DNA of 55,824 nucleotides from NCBI GenBank assembly GCA_029298735.1, contig JANSLP010000221.1:1-55824 (forward strand), in the 5' to 3' direction. The stretch comes from Ophiostoma sp. CBS 140.51 (Eukaryota; Ascomycota; Sordariomycetes; Ophiostomatales; Ophiostomataceae). Below, in pieces: positions 10,531 through 23,300 of the stretch. Within the stretch, counting starts at the first letter, position 1. Each line of letters begins with the position of its first letter. Both the position numbers and the translations under genes were made by a program. The notes below the pieces were generated by a model that ran no database searches, was not told the DNA's origin, and was given only the letters and a program-made list of their open reading frames with translations.

Positions 10531-12254
10531 GATGCTCGTTCTGGTGAAGGTAGAGATGTTAAATTAAAGGAATTGTGAGAGTAAAAGACGGTGCTAAAAG
10601 AGAAAGTAAAGTTGTACGAGGTGAGATAGTGCGTTTCGGGGAGGAAGAAGTGGATATGGATTTTGCGATTCCACGTCCTTGACATAAAAGACAACAAAGT
10701 GACAAAAGGCCCACATTGAGCCGTTCAAATGCGCAACAACAGAAAGGGGGAAGGCTATCCGATCTTTTGACATAAGAAATAGTCTTTCAAAGGAACAGTG
10801 AAGCTTGCGCGACAAAAATGACGCGTCGAATGATGGGACAGACGGTCTCTGCTATCTCAACCATTCGTGACGAACAACAGTGAAGCGCGCTCATTTCGAC
10901 GTCGCAAGCTTGAAATGGACCAAAAACATGATGGAAGTAAAGGTCTACCAATCGTGACTGGAATAACGCGCAAAAATGCACCCAAAAGTACATAAGCAAA
11001 CAAAAGATACAGACTTACTCTGATGTGACTGGCACCGGCGGCTCGATCACGGACGTCAAGCGTCCAAAGAAGAGGTTGGAGGATGACGAGAACAGGGAAT
11101 CCATTGGGGGGATGAGACATATGTGAGCAGAAGAAGAGACTCTGGTAGAGAGAATGCGCGTGGCTTGTCGCAATGTCGGTTGCGTTTCTGTTGTCGTTTA
11201 TGTCTCCATCTCTTTGAGTTTGACGCGACTTTGACTGTTTTGCGCCAGGGCTGTGTTACGATTCAATGCAGTCGCAAAAGGCCAAGAGAGTGTGGGGCCC
11301 GTGGAACAACGGCCAATTCGATCGAGTGCGCGTGCAAATTCGCAGAAAAATGACGAAAAAACGAGGTGTTAGTCATTATGGCCCGCGACAAAAGCTGATG
11401 TTGATGATGGAAGAAAAGAATATGAAAAGGAATAAAAAAAAGAGGAAAATGTGGAAGGCTGGGGAAAGAGGGAAGGACCCAAAGAGAAGCAAGAGGGGAT
11501 GTCAACGCGCTGGGAGGAGCTAAGGAAAGAGCGGGTTTAGCGGGAAAGAGGGAAAGCGCAGCCGCGTGCGCGCACTTCTGGGAGCCTCTTGGCGGGCTGT
11601 TAAGGCCGAATAGGCGGCCGCCTTCCCGTAGGCTTGTTGTGAAGCCGCCTGGAATCGCTGGCTTGCTCAAAAGGGAATGGAACAAGAACAACGGCAATTT
11701 GGAGTAGCACGTGACAGGCCAGGCACGAAATGTAAATAATTATGCCATCGCAACCACAAACAAATTCTTTTTCTTATGTGATTCTCTATGACTTTCGTAT
11801 TCTTTGTCATATATTCTATTTCTGTCTTCATCTCATATTTTCTCGTGTCGTCCTAAACTGTTCGTCTTCGTCTTTGCTTCCTGCTCGTCGCGTTTCCGTC
11901 CGTTCATAATCGTCGCCGCCCCACATATTACAGAGTATCGAGACTTTGCTGCTCAGAAACATAGGAGAATGGGATAGGAAGACAAAGGGAACAAGGGGAA
12001 AAGTGACCATGTTATATCAGTAAGAAATAAAAGAAGACCGCGTCGAAAATAAAAAATAAAATAGAAGAAGAAGAGATGGAAACGCCAATGCAGTGGTAAG
12101 AAAAGTCAAGACATATAAAATGAAAGTGATATCGAGGTCTAGACGGAGGAGAAAACAAATGATGAAGTATAAGACGCCGCCCAAGCGAGACGCTGGTACC
12201 AAGAATAAGACGAGATAAATGGTGAATAAGAGTGGTCGACTAGGTGTTGGCAAG
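10531..12254. other. Intergenic region upstream of the chromodomain gene and downstream of RIC8
   Basis: No coding gene is supported in these 1.7 kb. The left half is the probable leader and promoter of the chromodomain gene. The right half (about 11700-12254) is A-rich on the plus strand and is the RIC8 3' flank. Short ORFs on both strands are low-complexity (Phe/Leu or Lys/Arg runs) and unconvincing. Confidence 0.5.
10594..11018 (-). other. Possible 5' UTR intron of the chromodomain gene
   Basis: On the minus strand a GTAAGT donor at 11018 pairs with a CTCTTTTAG acceptor ending at 10594, 63 nt before the ATG. There is no strong CTAAC branch site, so this is only a candidate. Confidence 0.3.
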
Positions 12255-14436
12255 TTAGTCGTCCAGCTCTTCCACGCGGTCTTTGCCATCAATCACGTCG
12301 TTACCGAGACGGCCTTCACGTGCAGCTGTTGTGATGGGGTTCTCGACGTTGACGATGCCCGTCTTTCTTAATCTGCAACACAGTTGTTAGCATTTGCAGG
12401 TTGTCGTAGATCGCAATACTATGCGATAAAAATAGGCTCACCTCTCAAAGAGAACAAACAGGCGCTCGGCTTCGCGTTCCTTCTCTTCATCCGTCATCTC
12501 CGGCATATCTGGGACAGTCTCCTCGTCGACAAACTGGCCCGTCACCGCGTTGATCGCACGGCCTCCACCTTCTGCAGCGGCCGCAGCACGGAACGTGTCG
12601 GTGGCGCCCTCGGGAATAGGCACATTGTTCTGGAACAGGAAACCAGAGGCAAAGCCGTAGCCGACGTTCTGCACAAACTTGGTCGCATCCTTGTCTGAGA
12701 GCTCAAAGAGCATGTGCGAGACGGAATTGCGAAACTCGGGCGCGAGGGCGTTGGTCGTGTGCTTGAGAATCAGCGAGGGCAGGTTGTCGCCGTGGCCGAG
12801 CACCTTCTTGCGGTCGGCCTCGGTGGGAAGCAGCTTGGCGTGCATAATCGGCCGAACGGTCTCCACGGGTGCCAGCTCGTAGATCTTGCGCAACGCTGTC
12901 ACCAGCGGGAGCACTGCAGTGTCGAGCTCGGTGTCCACATACTTGTGCAGCGACAGGTCTAGCAGCTGGATGAGGCGTTCGGTGAGCGCCGCTGGCTCGC
13001 TCTTCGGGAACAGGGCGGCGTTGCCCTTGTCACTGGTCAGGTTGAGTGTCAAGAGGGCGTTGACGACAGAACCCAGCGGCGGGTCGAGCGGCTTCGGCTG
13101 CGGTGTATCGTGCTTGCAAATCAAGGTTACAATCGGTGCGATGGCCGGCGTAAACGCATCCACCCGATCTTTGCAGAAGTGTGTCACGTTGAACAGCAGT
13201 TTGACGGTCTCGGCGAGCGCCATGTCGACCATGGGGTCCACTTTGGCCTTGGCCTTGGGGCTGCTGCCGCCGCTACCGCTGCTGCCCGGTTTTGACGAAC
13301 ACAACTTCGCATGGCGGGCAATGTTCTGGTTAATAGCGTCGGCCAGGTGGTGCTGGTCAATCAGGGTCTGCAGGTTGACGCTGGTGCCATAGGTGGTGAG
13401 GAAGATGATGCGTGAGACGAGGAACTCATCGTCCACATTGCCGCTCTTGAGCTTGGCGCAGGCTTTTGCCAGGTAGCCCAGGTCGACGAATATTTGTCGG
13501 GTTTCTGGCTTGATCAGCAGAGAGTTGGCTAAGCATCGTAGGGCGTTTCGTGATGTTGTGGCGGAGGAGCTATTAAACGCATGTTTGGTGAGTGTTTCAA
13601 TGCCCTGTGTTAAAGAGAGGGTACTTTGTTAGCGCGATGGGTCCTAATAAGGGAAGGGGTGAGGGCTGGTCGTGAGGGAGTGGCGCGGAGGCGCCCGCCG
13701 GAGAAATAATAAGAGAAAAAAAAGAAGACAAGACAAAAAAGGAAAATCTCTCCTAAAAAAGAGAGACAACCAGATCTAAGCTGTTTAGGATCTTTTCAAC
13801 TTACTCCCTTTGTAAAGATGGGATCCGCGTCCTTTGGATCTCGTCCGTAAACCTTGAGTTCTTCCAAGGCTGTGTCTCGTTCTGTGAGCCATTGAGGACG
13901 ACCGTTAGTTTTGGATTTCTTTGTGATCTGGCGGAGCTCCTTCTGGAGCCTGGCGGAGTTTCTAAGATATGGGGTGAGACTGGAGGATGACGAGCAAAGT
14001 GGTGCCAGCCATCGCCGAGGGGCCCAACCAAATTATAGGCGGGGCTGGCACAATTCGGAGACGCAATTTCAACAAAAGGGATTCCACTTACGCTGTGAAC
14101 GCATGTTGGATTTTGTGAGGTCCTGAGTGAGGATGTTGACCAGATCAGTCACCGCCTTTAATTTGGCTGTGGGAGACGAAACAGCTGGTTAGCAATTGTC
14201 CAAGGTCGTAAGGTTGGTGTTCCGCGGCTCTTTCTGTGTCGGCTTTGGGCTTTGGGAGGTGGAAATGAGACAATGACCGCAAAGGCCGTGACGTGCCACC
14301 GCCGTCCGTGAGCAGTGAGAGGTCCGCGCAGAGAGCACAAATGACAGAGAAAAATAAACACAAAGGAGGCAAAAGGAGCAGAGACGTAACACATACCAGC
14401 GCCGGTCAGGCCGCTCTGTGGGAGCTGCTGAGCCAT
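12255..14436 (-). CDS. RIC8: RIC8 / synembryn, G-alpha chaperone and exchange factor
   Basis: There are five exons on the minus strand: 14397-14436, 14092-14166, 13805-13881, 12442-13604 and 12255-12372. They sum to 491 codons, giving 490 aa, typical for fungal RIC8. RIC8 folds nascent G-alpha subunits and acts as a non-receptor exchange factor, in fungi supporting growth and asexual development. It is an armadillo-like helical repeat protein. Blocks read are AAKLKAVTDLVNILTQDL, QRDTALEELKVYGRDPKDAD, GIETLTKHAF, RNALRCLANSLLIKPETRQ, DDEFLVSRIIFLTTYGTS and the C-terminal MTDEEKEREAERLFVLFERL. Exon 3 is critical: the acceptor ending at 13882 (CTCACAG) keeps frame and yields the conserved QQRDTALEELK. 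A second acceptor ending at 13962 breaks the frame. The chosen intron is 210 nt. The gene is divergent from RIF1 across 2.9 kb. Confidence 0.92.
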
Positions 14437-17325
14437 TTTGGATTTTTCGTAATGTGGCCGAGCATGTGTAATGAGGAGTGTGGATTTGGCAGCGCCCATG
14501 TGGACTGGCCTGGGTCAACAGGACAAATCTGATGCGATGCGGAAGCGTCGCGATCGGGGAGAGATGTGACAAAGTGTCGACAGGAAGTGCGTTCAAGCGA
14601 CGCGCAGGCTGAAGGATATGCGCAGTAGTGCAGAGGAAGCGTGAGGCTGTAAATATGCTTGTGATAGAGCGGTTGCGACAATGCGAAGAGGAAGATACAA
14701 GTAGCTGGGAAGATGGTGAAGGTCGTACGCGGAAATCGATCTGGCAGAGTCGCTGCTGGGCTGGGGATTTCCTTTTGAATTCTCGGATTATTGCGTCGTA
14801 GAATGGCAAGGTTTCTTCGCACGTCAGTTTTGTTGCTATGCAAAGGAGCGCAAGGGTGGTGGGGCGGTGTCAAGCGGTGCCGAGAGCGCCGGTGATACGA
14901 TGAAGCAGAAAAGGCGACAAAGTGTAGCGAGGCTAGGAGGTGGCGAGAAGATGTTGGGGTTGTCAACAACAAAAAGATGAGGAAAAGGAAAGAGTAGAAG
15001 AAAGGGAAGGAACGAGGGAGAGGAGTAGAGGAGGGGAGGCCATCAAAAGAAAAAGAAAACGGAAAAGAGCGCCGCTGACCGAGAAACAAAACGGAAGGAA
15101 GGCGGAAGGGGAAGGAGGGAGGGGACGGTTTGACAAGAATAGCAGAAGTGAGGTAGGTCGGTCCTGCTGGCTAGCTGGCTCGCCTGGCGCCCAGGGTGTG
15201 GTGGTGATCTGCAATGTACGATGAGACGGGGGATGGAGTCCCTTGGACGGGAAAGGGGATGAAAGACGGCACGAAGCACGAGCAAGCACCAGAAACAAAA
15301 GGAGGGAAATCAGACCCAGAAAAGAGACACAAAAAACAGGCAAGAAAATAGAGGGAGAATATCGCCCGACAGACCGACAGCCTGGCAAACAGCAAGTGCG
15401 AGTCACTCCAGGCGCTCTAACCAGAATCTGCCAAACATCGTCCCATCGCGCCTTCCTAAAGTGCCGGCAGACGCCTGTCATGCAGGCATACTGGGGCACG
15501 CCCAACAGGAGAGAGACAAAACAGCAAGCACGACTGGGCCACTGACGACAACTCACAGCACACACCGCTGCAGGGCAAGAGCTTTCAAGCGCAAGGGAAA
15601 GAGCGCCCCGCTAGGCCAAGCATAAGATCGCCCAACATACAGCAACGTACATCAACGTACAGCGGATACGCTCATCGCCGGACATCTCAAAGGCCAAGCT
15701 GACCAGGCTGAATGGACAGACGTCGGCCAGACTCGCCCTGGTGCTGTCGAGCATCCGCTAACAAGCCCCGGTAGCGGTCGCATCACGGCAGAGCAGCGGT
15801 AGGCAGCAGTAGTACGGAGTTGAGGGCCGGTTGCAAGCTGATGTGAGTTATGGACAGCCAGTGAGAGCCTTTAAAGCCATTCAGAGCCTTGAGAGGCCCT
15901 GTGAGAGGCAACGCAAGGGGAGGCTGCGTCGTCGATCTCAGCGGGGGTGCAAGGGGCGGAAAGGGGCCGAGGGGCACAGAACAAAGGATAACAGACACAC
16001 AGGAGAGACAATAGCGATCGGGGGAGACAAAAAGAGAGAGAGAAAATAGAGAAAAAAAAACCAGGACGTACGGAAGCTTGGATGGGAGGACGGCCAAGAA
16101 AGAGGCTCAAAGAGACAAAAGAACTGAAAGAGGTTGCGCCGGAAAGCTTGACGCCGGAACTGCTGTCAGTGCGGCTTGCGCTCTGATATCGTACAGGGAA
16201 GTTGCATCCAAGATGCGGCCGAGGTGCGGGTCAGTCGAGAGGAAGGTGCGCCCAGGTGTGCCCAGGTGCAAGGAAGGTGCGAGGCTCGCGGCACACACCG
16301 CACAAACCTCAGAATGGAATATGCCGTCTGTTTGACGAAAACGCCGAGCGCAAAGACAGAGATGTCAGTTGACAAGTTTGACAGGGACTCAAATACGACC
16401 AGTGGCACAACCCCGCTATCTTTTTGGCGGTCAAGACAACGCTCGCCCCGCCGCTGTTGCCGCCGAAAGTTACCCCTGGCCGTTGAGGAACATTTTAGTG
16501 TACTGTGTGAAGAGTGTAAAATTTCAATTAGCACAGTTTTGACACTGTACATCTACTGTCCATCGTCCTCTCCCACTGTTCTTCCCACTGTGGGCGACTG
16601 CGCGCGCTGAAAGACACGCTAAGCCCGCGCAGAAGCCACGTCCCAGCCTTTTTACGCGTTAATTGGCGATGGGACAGAGACGCGACCCGTCGCGTTCAGG
16701 ACTGGCGAGGCAAAGACCAATTTGGCTCATTTGGGGAAAGACCCATCGACGCTTTTACGCTTCCACCTCCCTTCCTCGTCTGGCACGCTCTCCCGCCAAC
16801 ACGACGGCCTCTCCTTCCCGCCACAGAATCTCCTCCATTCTTGCATTCCTCACTTTCTAATACTCGGTTCTCAATTCTTCAGCCTTTCTTTCATTCTACC
16901 ATTTTGCCTTTTCTCGTCCGACGGATCGATACAGACTCTCGTCAATCTCTGCATTTCAACTTTTCGTTCATCCCGCGTTGCATCGAGGTCCGTCCACCTC
17001 ATCTTGACATTTCCATCTCGACATCCTCGACCCTCGTTTTCGACTTATCTCTTTTGTCCTCTCGATTTCTTTATTTTCTCTTCATCGACCCTTTTCTTTT
17101 CGAGATCACCAACTTCAGCCTCACTTCTCGACACCGGATGATCACGAGCACACTCGCTGCACGACTGCCTTTAGCTGTCCTCTTTCCTGATATGCCCGTC
17201 TGAGGGTCAATCCAATCCTCGAGTCCGCTGCTTGGGCAGTGTGCCACTCTCTCTTCTCTCTCCTCCTCTTCTCTTTTCTTCACCTCTATCCTTCCCCTCT
17301 CTCTTCTTCTCTTAACATCGTCGGT
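14437..17325. other. Long divergent intergenic region between RIC8 and RIF1
   Basis: No gene is supported in 2.9 kb. Around 14940-15360 the plus strand is strikingly purine-rich (runs of A and G). From about 16780 to 17325 it becomes strongly pyrimidine-rich, the usual look of a filamentous-fungal promoter and leader, here for RIF1. Two CCCAGGTG copies lie at 16251-16270. A short ATG ORF at 17138-17203 could be an uORF of RIF1, with weak start context. ORFs in the purine-rich part are Arg/Lys or Ser/Leu-rich shadows. Confidence 0.5.
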
Positions 17326-20300
17326 ATGGCCGAAGTTGCCCCTTCTCGGCTTCTGGAGTCTCTGCCGGCCCGGCCACCAACACCGCCGCGGGAGACACAA
17401 GTGGTCGAGGCCCCCCGGAAACAACCTCTGCTGGCCGCCAGCCGATGCAACCCTCTCGATCCCCGCTCGAGCCTCCATACACCACCGAGTGCCCAGTCTC
17501 TTGTGTCATCTGCCACCAAGACCGGCAGCACTGGCTCGCGGCAGAAGAAGGTCGAGTTCTCTGCCCGGACCGACTACAAGGAGGCCCCCGTCTACCCCGA
17601 GGCCAACAGCCATTCTCACACACATACAACGCCGCCCATTGTTGTCCTTCCTCCATCTTCGAGCGCCTCTCGACCGACCAAGTCCATCCTCAAGGCCACT
17701 GCCTACGAAGCCGTTCTCCCTTCATCTCCAACTAATATTTCCGACATGCTCGCGTCAACAGTGCAGCAGCTGGTCGGTGCGGACCGCGACTCCAAGCTCG
17801 ACGCTTATATGATGCTCGCCCGTGCCCTTAAGACCTCTGACAATCTCCCCGACCGCATTGCTTTGCAGAGCAAGATGTCTTTGTTTACACAGTTTATCCA
17901 GCGTGATATCACATCCGCCAAGACACCCGAAGGTGCTCTCGACTCGACACTCGTTATCGCCGCCCTCGATCTCCTCAACACCTTCCTCCGCTTCTCGGCC
18001 ATTGCCTCCACCCTCTCCAACGACTTTGGTGTCTTCATCATCGATCACTGCATCCGCTCCTTTGAGGTCTCTAGTGTGCCCCGGGACGTGCTGCGTACAT
18101 TGATGCGTGTTGTCGCCTTACAAAGCTTTCCTGCCAAGGTCATGACATCTGACCGCGTTGGCCGTCTTGTGTCTGCTTTGCACAACATGGACGAACAGTA
18201 CGAGAGCAAAAACACGATTGTCATGCGATCTATCATCTACCGGACGCTCGTGAAGAACAACAAGATGCTGATGACTGTGCACCTCGACTGGATGCCAGAC
18301 CTGCTTTCCGACATGGTCAGCACTGTCCCGCACATCCGTGAGGCCGCCATCAGCCTTGGCCTCGAGGCCTCCTTTGCTCTTGGCCGCGAACGGCCCACGT
18401 CCCAGCGAGTCGCTGAGCTGCTGCAGGCTACTGTGGACGACGAGAGATATCTCGATTACTACGCCAATCGCCTGCAGACCATGACCAAGAACAAGGCTGA
18501 GGCTTCGTCTGTGCCGCAAGTCTGGAGTGTTGTAACCCTTTTCCTGCGCACGCTTGAGAAATGGGACTTCCTTATGAAGTGGCTGCACATCCTCCAAGCC
18601 TGTTTCAACAGCAGTGACTATCGGACCAAGGAGGAGGCCAACTACGCCTGGAGTCGCTTTACCTACGCCCTGCTCCGCAACAACCGCACTCTGTCAAAGA
18701 AGATGACTATTGTCCTCAACCAGGCTCTGGTCAGCCAGCTACGTCGCCGTGGCTCGGGCAAACAGGCCGACGACTTCCGCAAGGCCGTCATCGGTTGCGT
18801 GTGCAACTTGTTCTACTATGCTATGCGTGATGCCAGCCAGCTCGACAACATCTGGGACAACGTCGTCAAGCCTGTTGTTCTGCAGCTGCTCGAGCTGTCC
18901 TCTGCTGAGGAGTCGACACGAGAGAAGCGGAAGGCCAACTTGACATCCGCCTGCGCCATCCTCACTGGTCTCATTGACTGCTCCACCATCCGGCCATGGA
19001 AGGAAGACCACATTGCTAAAAGCCCTATTGTGTCACCCGAGGACCTCCCGGCAGTCGATGCCAAGTGGATCCGACGCAATGCCGACCGCGTCTTTGCCCT
19101 TGTCGGCCCCATTTTCGAGCGGAACTTCCTCGAGCTCGCAACGCCGCGGAGTGCCACTCAGATATTGTGGCAGTCCGTTGTCGGAGCCGTGTCGGCTGCC
19201 GCAGCCAAGGAGATCAAGGTGTCACCCGAGACGGCTGCCTTTGTCGGCCACTCGCTCTCCCTTCTTCTCAAGGTGTGGACGAACGGCGTTCCCTTCTCAA
19301 GCAACAACTCGAACTCCAACAGCAGCTTGACTTCTTCGACTAGCTCTGTAAACGATACCGACAACAACGCCTTTGCCACGACCCGCTACTTAGCTGCTGC
19401 CCGCGAGTTCCTCCTTACCATGGTCGACTCTCTCGGCTGCCTTCCCTTCACTGAGAAGCAACTATCCAAGGACGAGCGGAACGCCTTTGTTCCGGTCGCT
19501 ACTCCCTCACAGCGTGCCGGCAAGGGTCACTCGGTCTCTCGCACACCTCTCCGCCACCTCTTCTCTATCCTTTCTTCTCTGCCCCCTGGTGTCCAGGATG
19601 ACGACGACTTTGCTGACTTCGTCGAGTCCGTCTTTGCCCCTTTCTTCTCTGCCAAGTCGGGCAAGGGCCGCCGCACTCTGGCCTACGAGATGCTCCAGAT
19701 GGCTCCCATGGATACCCTGTGCCCCTACGGCCCGTGGCAGGTGATCGCCTCGCGGATAGCCTCGAGCATGGCCCCTCCCAGCAGCGCTGGCGGCAGTGTC
19801 GGCAACGGAAGCGGTAGCAACGGCACCAAGGGTAGCCACGGGGACTCCATCGGCAACAACTACCACTACTACCAGATGTCGCTGTCGCCTAGCTCCGGCA
19901 GCGCCAATGTCACCCCTGCTGGTCACGAGTATCGTGAGGTTGTCCGCGTCCTTGAGCGCGGTCTTCGCTCCACGCCGAAGCTTCCCTGGGCCCGCTGGCA
20001 GTCTCTTTTCTGCACCATTTGCGACCGAGTTCGCGAAGATGCTGGTGAAGCTGGGCTGGCCATGTGCGTTCTGGACCCGCTGGCCAAGACAATCATGGAG
20101 CTCCGGTCGCAGCCCTCTGCCGCCTCTCTCTCTCCCACAGCTTCTCGTGCCGTGGTCGAACTGCTCTCTCTGGCCACCCACCCCAGAGACCGCCAGGCCG
20201 TGGATGCTGCCAAGCGCCGTCTTTGGGGCTCTGCCATTGCCGCCTCTGGCCCCATGGCTCCATTCGACCCCTTTGATTACCTTTACCGACTGGTGGACAG

Positions 20301-23300
20301 CATTCTGCTTCAGTCGTACAAGGCATTTGATGCCGACAACTCCGAGCCCGACGACATGGTGACTACACTTCTCAAGGAGCTTGCCAGCTTCTTTGGCCGG
20401 TCCAACGAGCAGCTTTCGGTTAAGGCCCTCGCTGCTGTCCAGGATGGCCTGGCTGTCTGGGTGCAGGACGTCCAAGGCAAGCTCCACCGCGGATCGAGCA
20501 TTACTAATTCGGTAAGTCGGCCTACCGTTGCTACAAATACGTCATGCATCACACAAGATACTAACATTGTACTCCAGGTCACTGCTGTTTGGGCTGCTGT
20601 CTGCGCTGTTTTGGAGAACGCTGGTGTCCAGGCCTCTGGCTTGCCCATTTCGCCTCTAGAGCCCATCCTCTACGCATCGTTTGCCAGCAAGCACCGCCAT
20701 ATCGTCAACGCGACCCTGGTTATGTGGAACCACATCTACAGCGGCTATGTCGGCATGCTCGACTACCCGGAGAAGCTCTGTGAAGCACTGATTACTCTCC
20801 AAGTCTACGTCGACACTCCCATCCCCGGCCTCGACATCACCACCGTACTGTCCGGCGGTGCCCAGGAGCCGCTGTTTGTGGAAGAAGGGTCCAGCATTAA
20901 GGACGCTTTGATCACTCTCTCAGCCGCTGACACTAACATGGACGACGTCGACACGCCACGCCCGACTTCCAGCAAGCTGCACGCCACGCCTACGCACACT
21001 CCTCTGTCGGCTACCTCGCCTTCTTCTGTCAACAGAGCTTCCAACAGCAAGTCGAAGAAGTCGGCCAAGAAGGACAAGCTGCACCGCCGCGAAAAGTCCA
21101 AGTCGACACCTGCTCGCCCCCGCCACGACGACTCGCAGATCGAGTTTACGGCCATTGACTTCCCCAGCGCCGCGCCAAGCAGTGCCGCTGCTTCGGCTAC
21201 TAAGGACATTGATGTCGTCGAGGAATCCCGGATTCTTACTGAGAGACAGCGCGAGGTGCGTGACCGCCAGCGCGAGACGAACGCTCTGTACTCGGACGTG
21301 ATGAGCTCGAGCCCCACTGGCGAGGCTGCAGCCCGGAAGCTGACGACAGCGCCGCGTACTGTCCCCGCCCGCGAGTCGAGCGTTTCTCTTCCTCAGCAGG
21401 CTATCGAGCCTGCCATGGTCGAGGCCAGCCTCCGTGTCCAAGAGGAGGAACAGGAGAAGCAGACTTCGTCCCCGGCTCCCGAGGACGTTGCTCTGCCTCA
21501 GCAGGTCCTCACTGCCACGCCTGAGCCCACCACGGCCGAGACTGGCTCGGGCGGCAAGGCAGAGGGTGCATTTGCCGCGGAAGACGAGTTTATTGCGTCG
21601 ACCCCGACCCCGCGCCGCGGCCAAGCCCTCGTCTTCCCCGAGACTCACGACAACGAAATCGACTCGCCCTCGTCGCCGCCCGAGCCACGCCGGTACCCTC
21701 TGCTGCCTGACATCTCCTCGCGATCTCGTAGCAGCAGCATCCTCGATGAATGGCAGTTCTCGTCTTCGCCGTTGTCGGGATCGCCCATTGCTGCCCGCCA
21801 CACACTTCCTGAGCCGGAACTTAGTATCGACGGCGTTCTTGAAGCTAGCCTGCGGGATCGGATCCAACAAGATGAAGACGCTGAGGAGCCTGCAGCACCT
21901 GCCGAACAGACTGCAGCCCCCAAGCCGTCTACCGACAACAGCATAGATATCGACATGGAGGACGTGGCCACTTCTGTCCCCGCTCCTGTACTCGCCGCTC
22001 CTCCTGCAATTTCCTCGCATGAAAACTTGACCGTGGAGATATCGCCTCATACGCACAAGAAGAGCCGTGCGCCCGCGTCGCCTACTACTCCCAGACAGAC
22101 GCGCCGCCGCAGTGCTCTCTCCCAGGAGACGACATCGCAGGAGGATCACGCCGACGACGAAAGTTCGATTGGCAACGGTGACATTAGCTTCTCTGGCTCG
22201 GTGTCTGCCTCTGCCTCAGTGCCTCAGAGCCTTCCCCGCGCCTCGCGCAAGAACCGGAAGGCGTCCAAGAGTGTTGCCCAGTCGAGCCCCATTCGCGCTT
22301 CCGGCTCTGTTAGCAGCAGCATCAACAGCCGCCGCTACAGACTCATGGCCATGCCGCCTCCGTCCATGCAGAATGTGTCGTTCCGCATGAGCGACGGCGA
22401 AGAGCGCAGCATGCTCCGGCTGGCGATTGAGCTGGACATGGTCAACAAGCAGTCGCAGTCGCAGTCTTCGCCGGCGCCAAGTGCCCCTCCCAGCACACGC
22501 AGTGCCAGCAAGAAGAGTGGCAACAACAACAAGAACGACGGCCAGGATGCTCTCGACTGTATCACGGTTTATACGAGCGACGAGAAGCTTGTCAAGAGCG
22601 AGGACGACAACGACAAGCAGAACTCGCCTTTGAGCTCGCAGAATGTGACGCCCTCGCAGCGCTCGCGCCGCAGAAAGCGGAAGCGGTCTGCCTCTGCTCG
22701 CGCCGAAGAGGAGTCAGCCGCGGCTACCTCCAGCCCGGCTATGGTAAGCAGCCCTGCCGCCGAACGCAAGCTGGCACGGGCCCGTCGCCACACCAGCGAG
22801 GCCCGTTCGGAGCGCAGCGAGCGCAGCCAGAAGACGGCCAGCCCTGCACCGGCTGTCGTCCAAGAAGAAGAGGTCGCCGATACTACGGCCGATATTACTG
22901 AGGCCATCGGAATGTCCTCGCCCAGCAAGAGCGGCATGGCCGACGAGACCGCCAGTGTCGGTTCCGAGGGTGACCGCGACGTGCAGTCGCAGCTAGCTCT
23001 AGAGTTTGAGGAGCTCAGCAGCCGCAACAAGAATGTGGTGGACTTGACCGCTGTGGCCGACACGTCGGCCATGACGGAGGTGGTCGATGTTACGGACGAT
23101 GCCGAGCCGGAGCCTGTCGTGGAGGTGCCTGCTGACACTGACAGCCGGCCCGCCAAGAAGCCCCGCCTCGCAGGGATCCTGTCGATGCTTCGCGGCAGCT
23201 TGTCCCTCCTGCAGTCGGTCACGCTGTCGCGCGAGGAGGTGGGCCAGATTGAGGATGTCTGCATGGATGTGAAGCGGGCCCTCTATGACGCCGAGCGTCG

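Noticed and set aside
9386..10567. 393-codon plus-strand ORF opposite the chromodomain gene
   Set aside because: It is the mirror of a GC-rich, Ala/Thr/Lys-biased coding strand. It shows Ala/Val/Arg/Leu bias without motifs.
20920..22149. 409-codon minus-strand ORF inside RIF1
   Set aside because: Shadow of the disordered Ser/Glu region of RIF1; Arg/Gly-rich with no domain.
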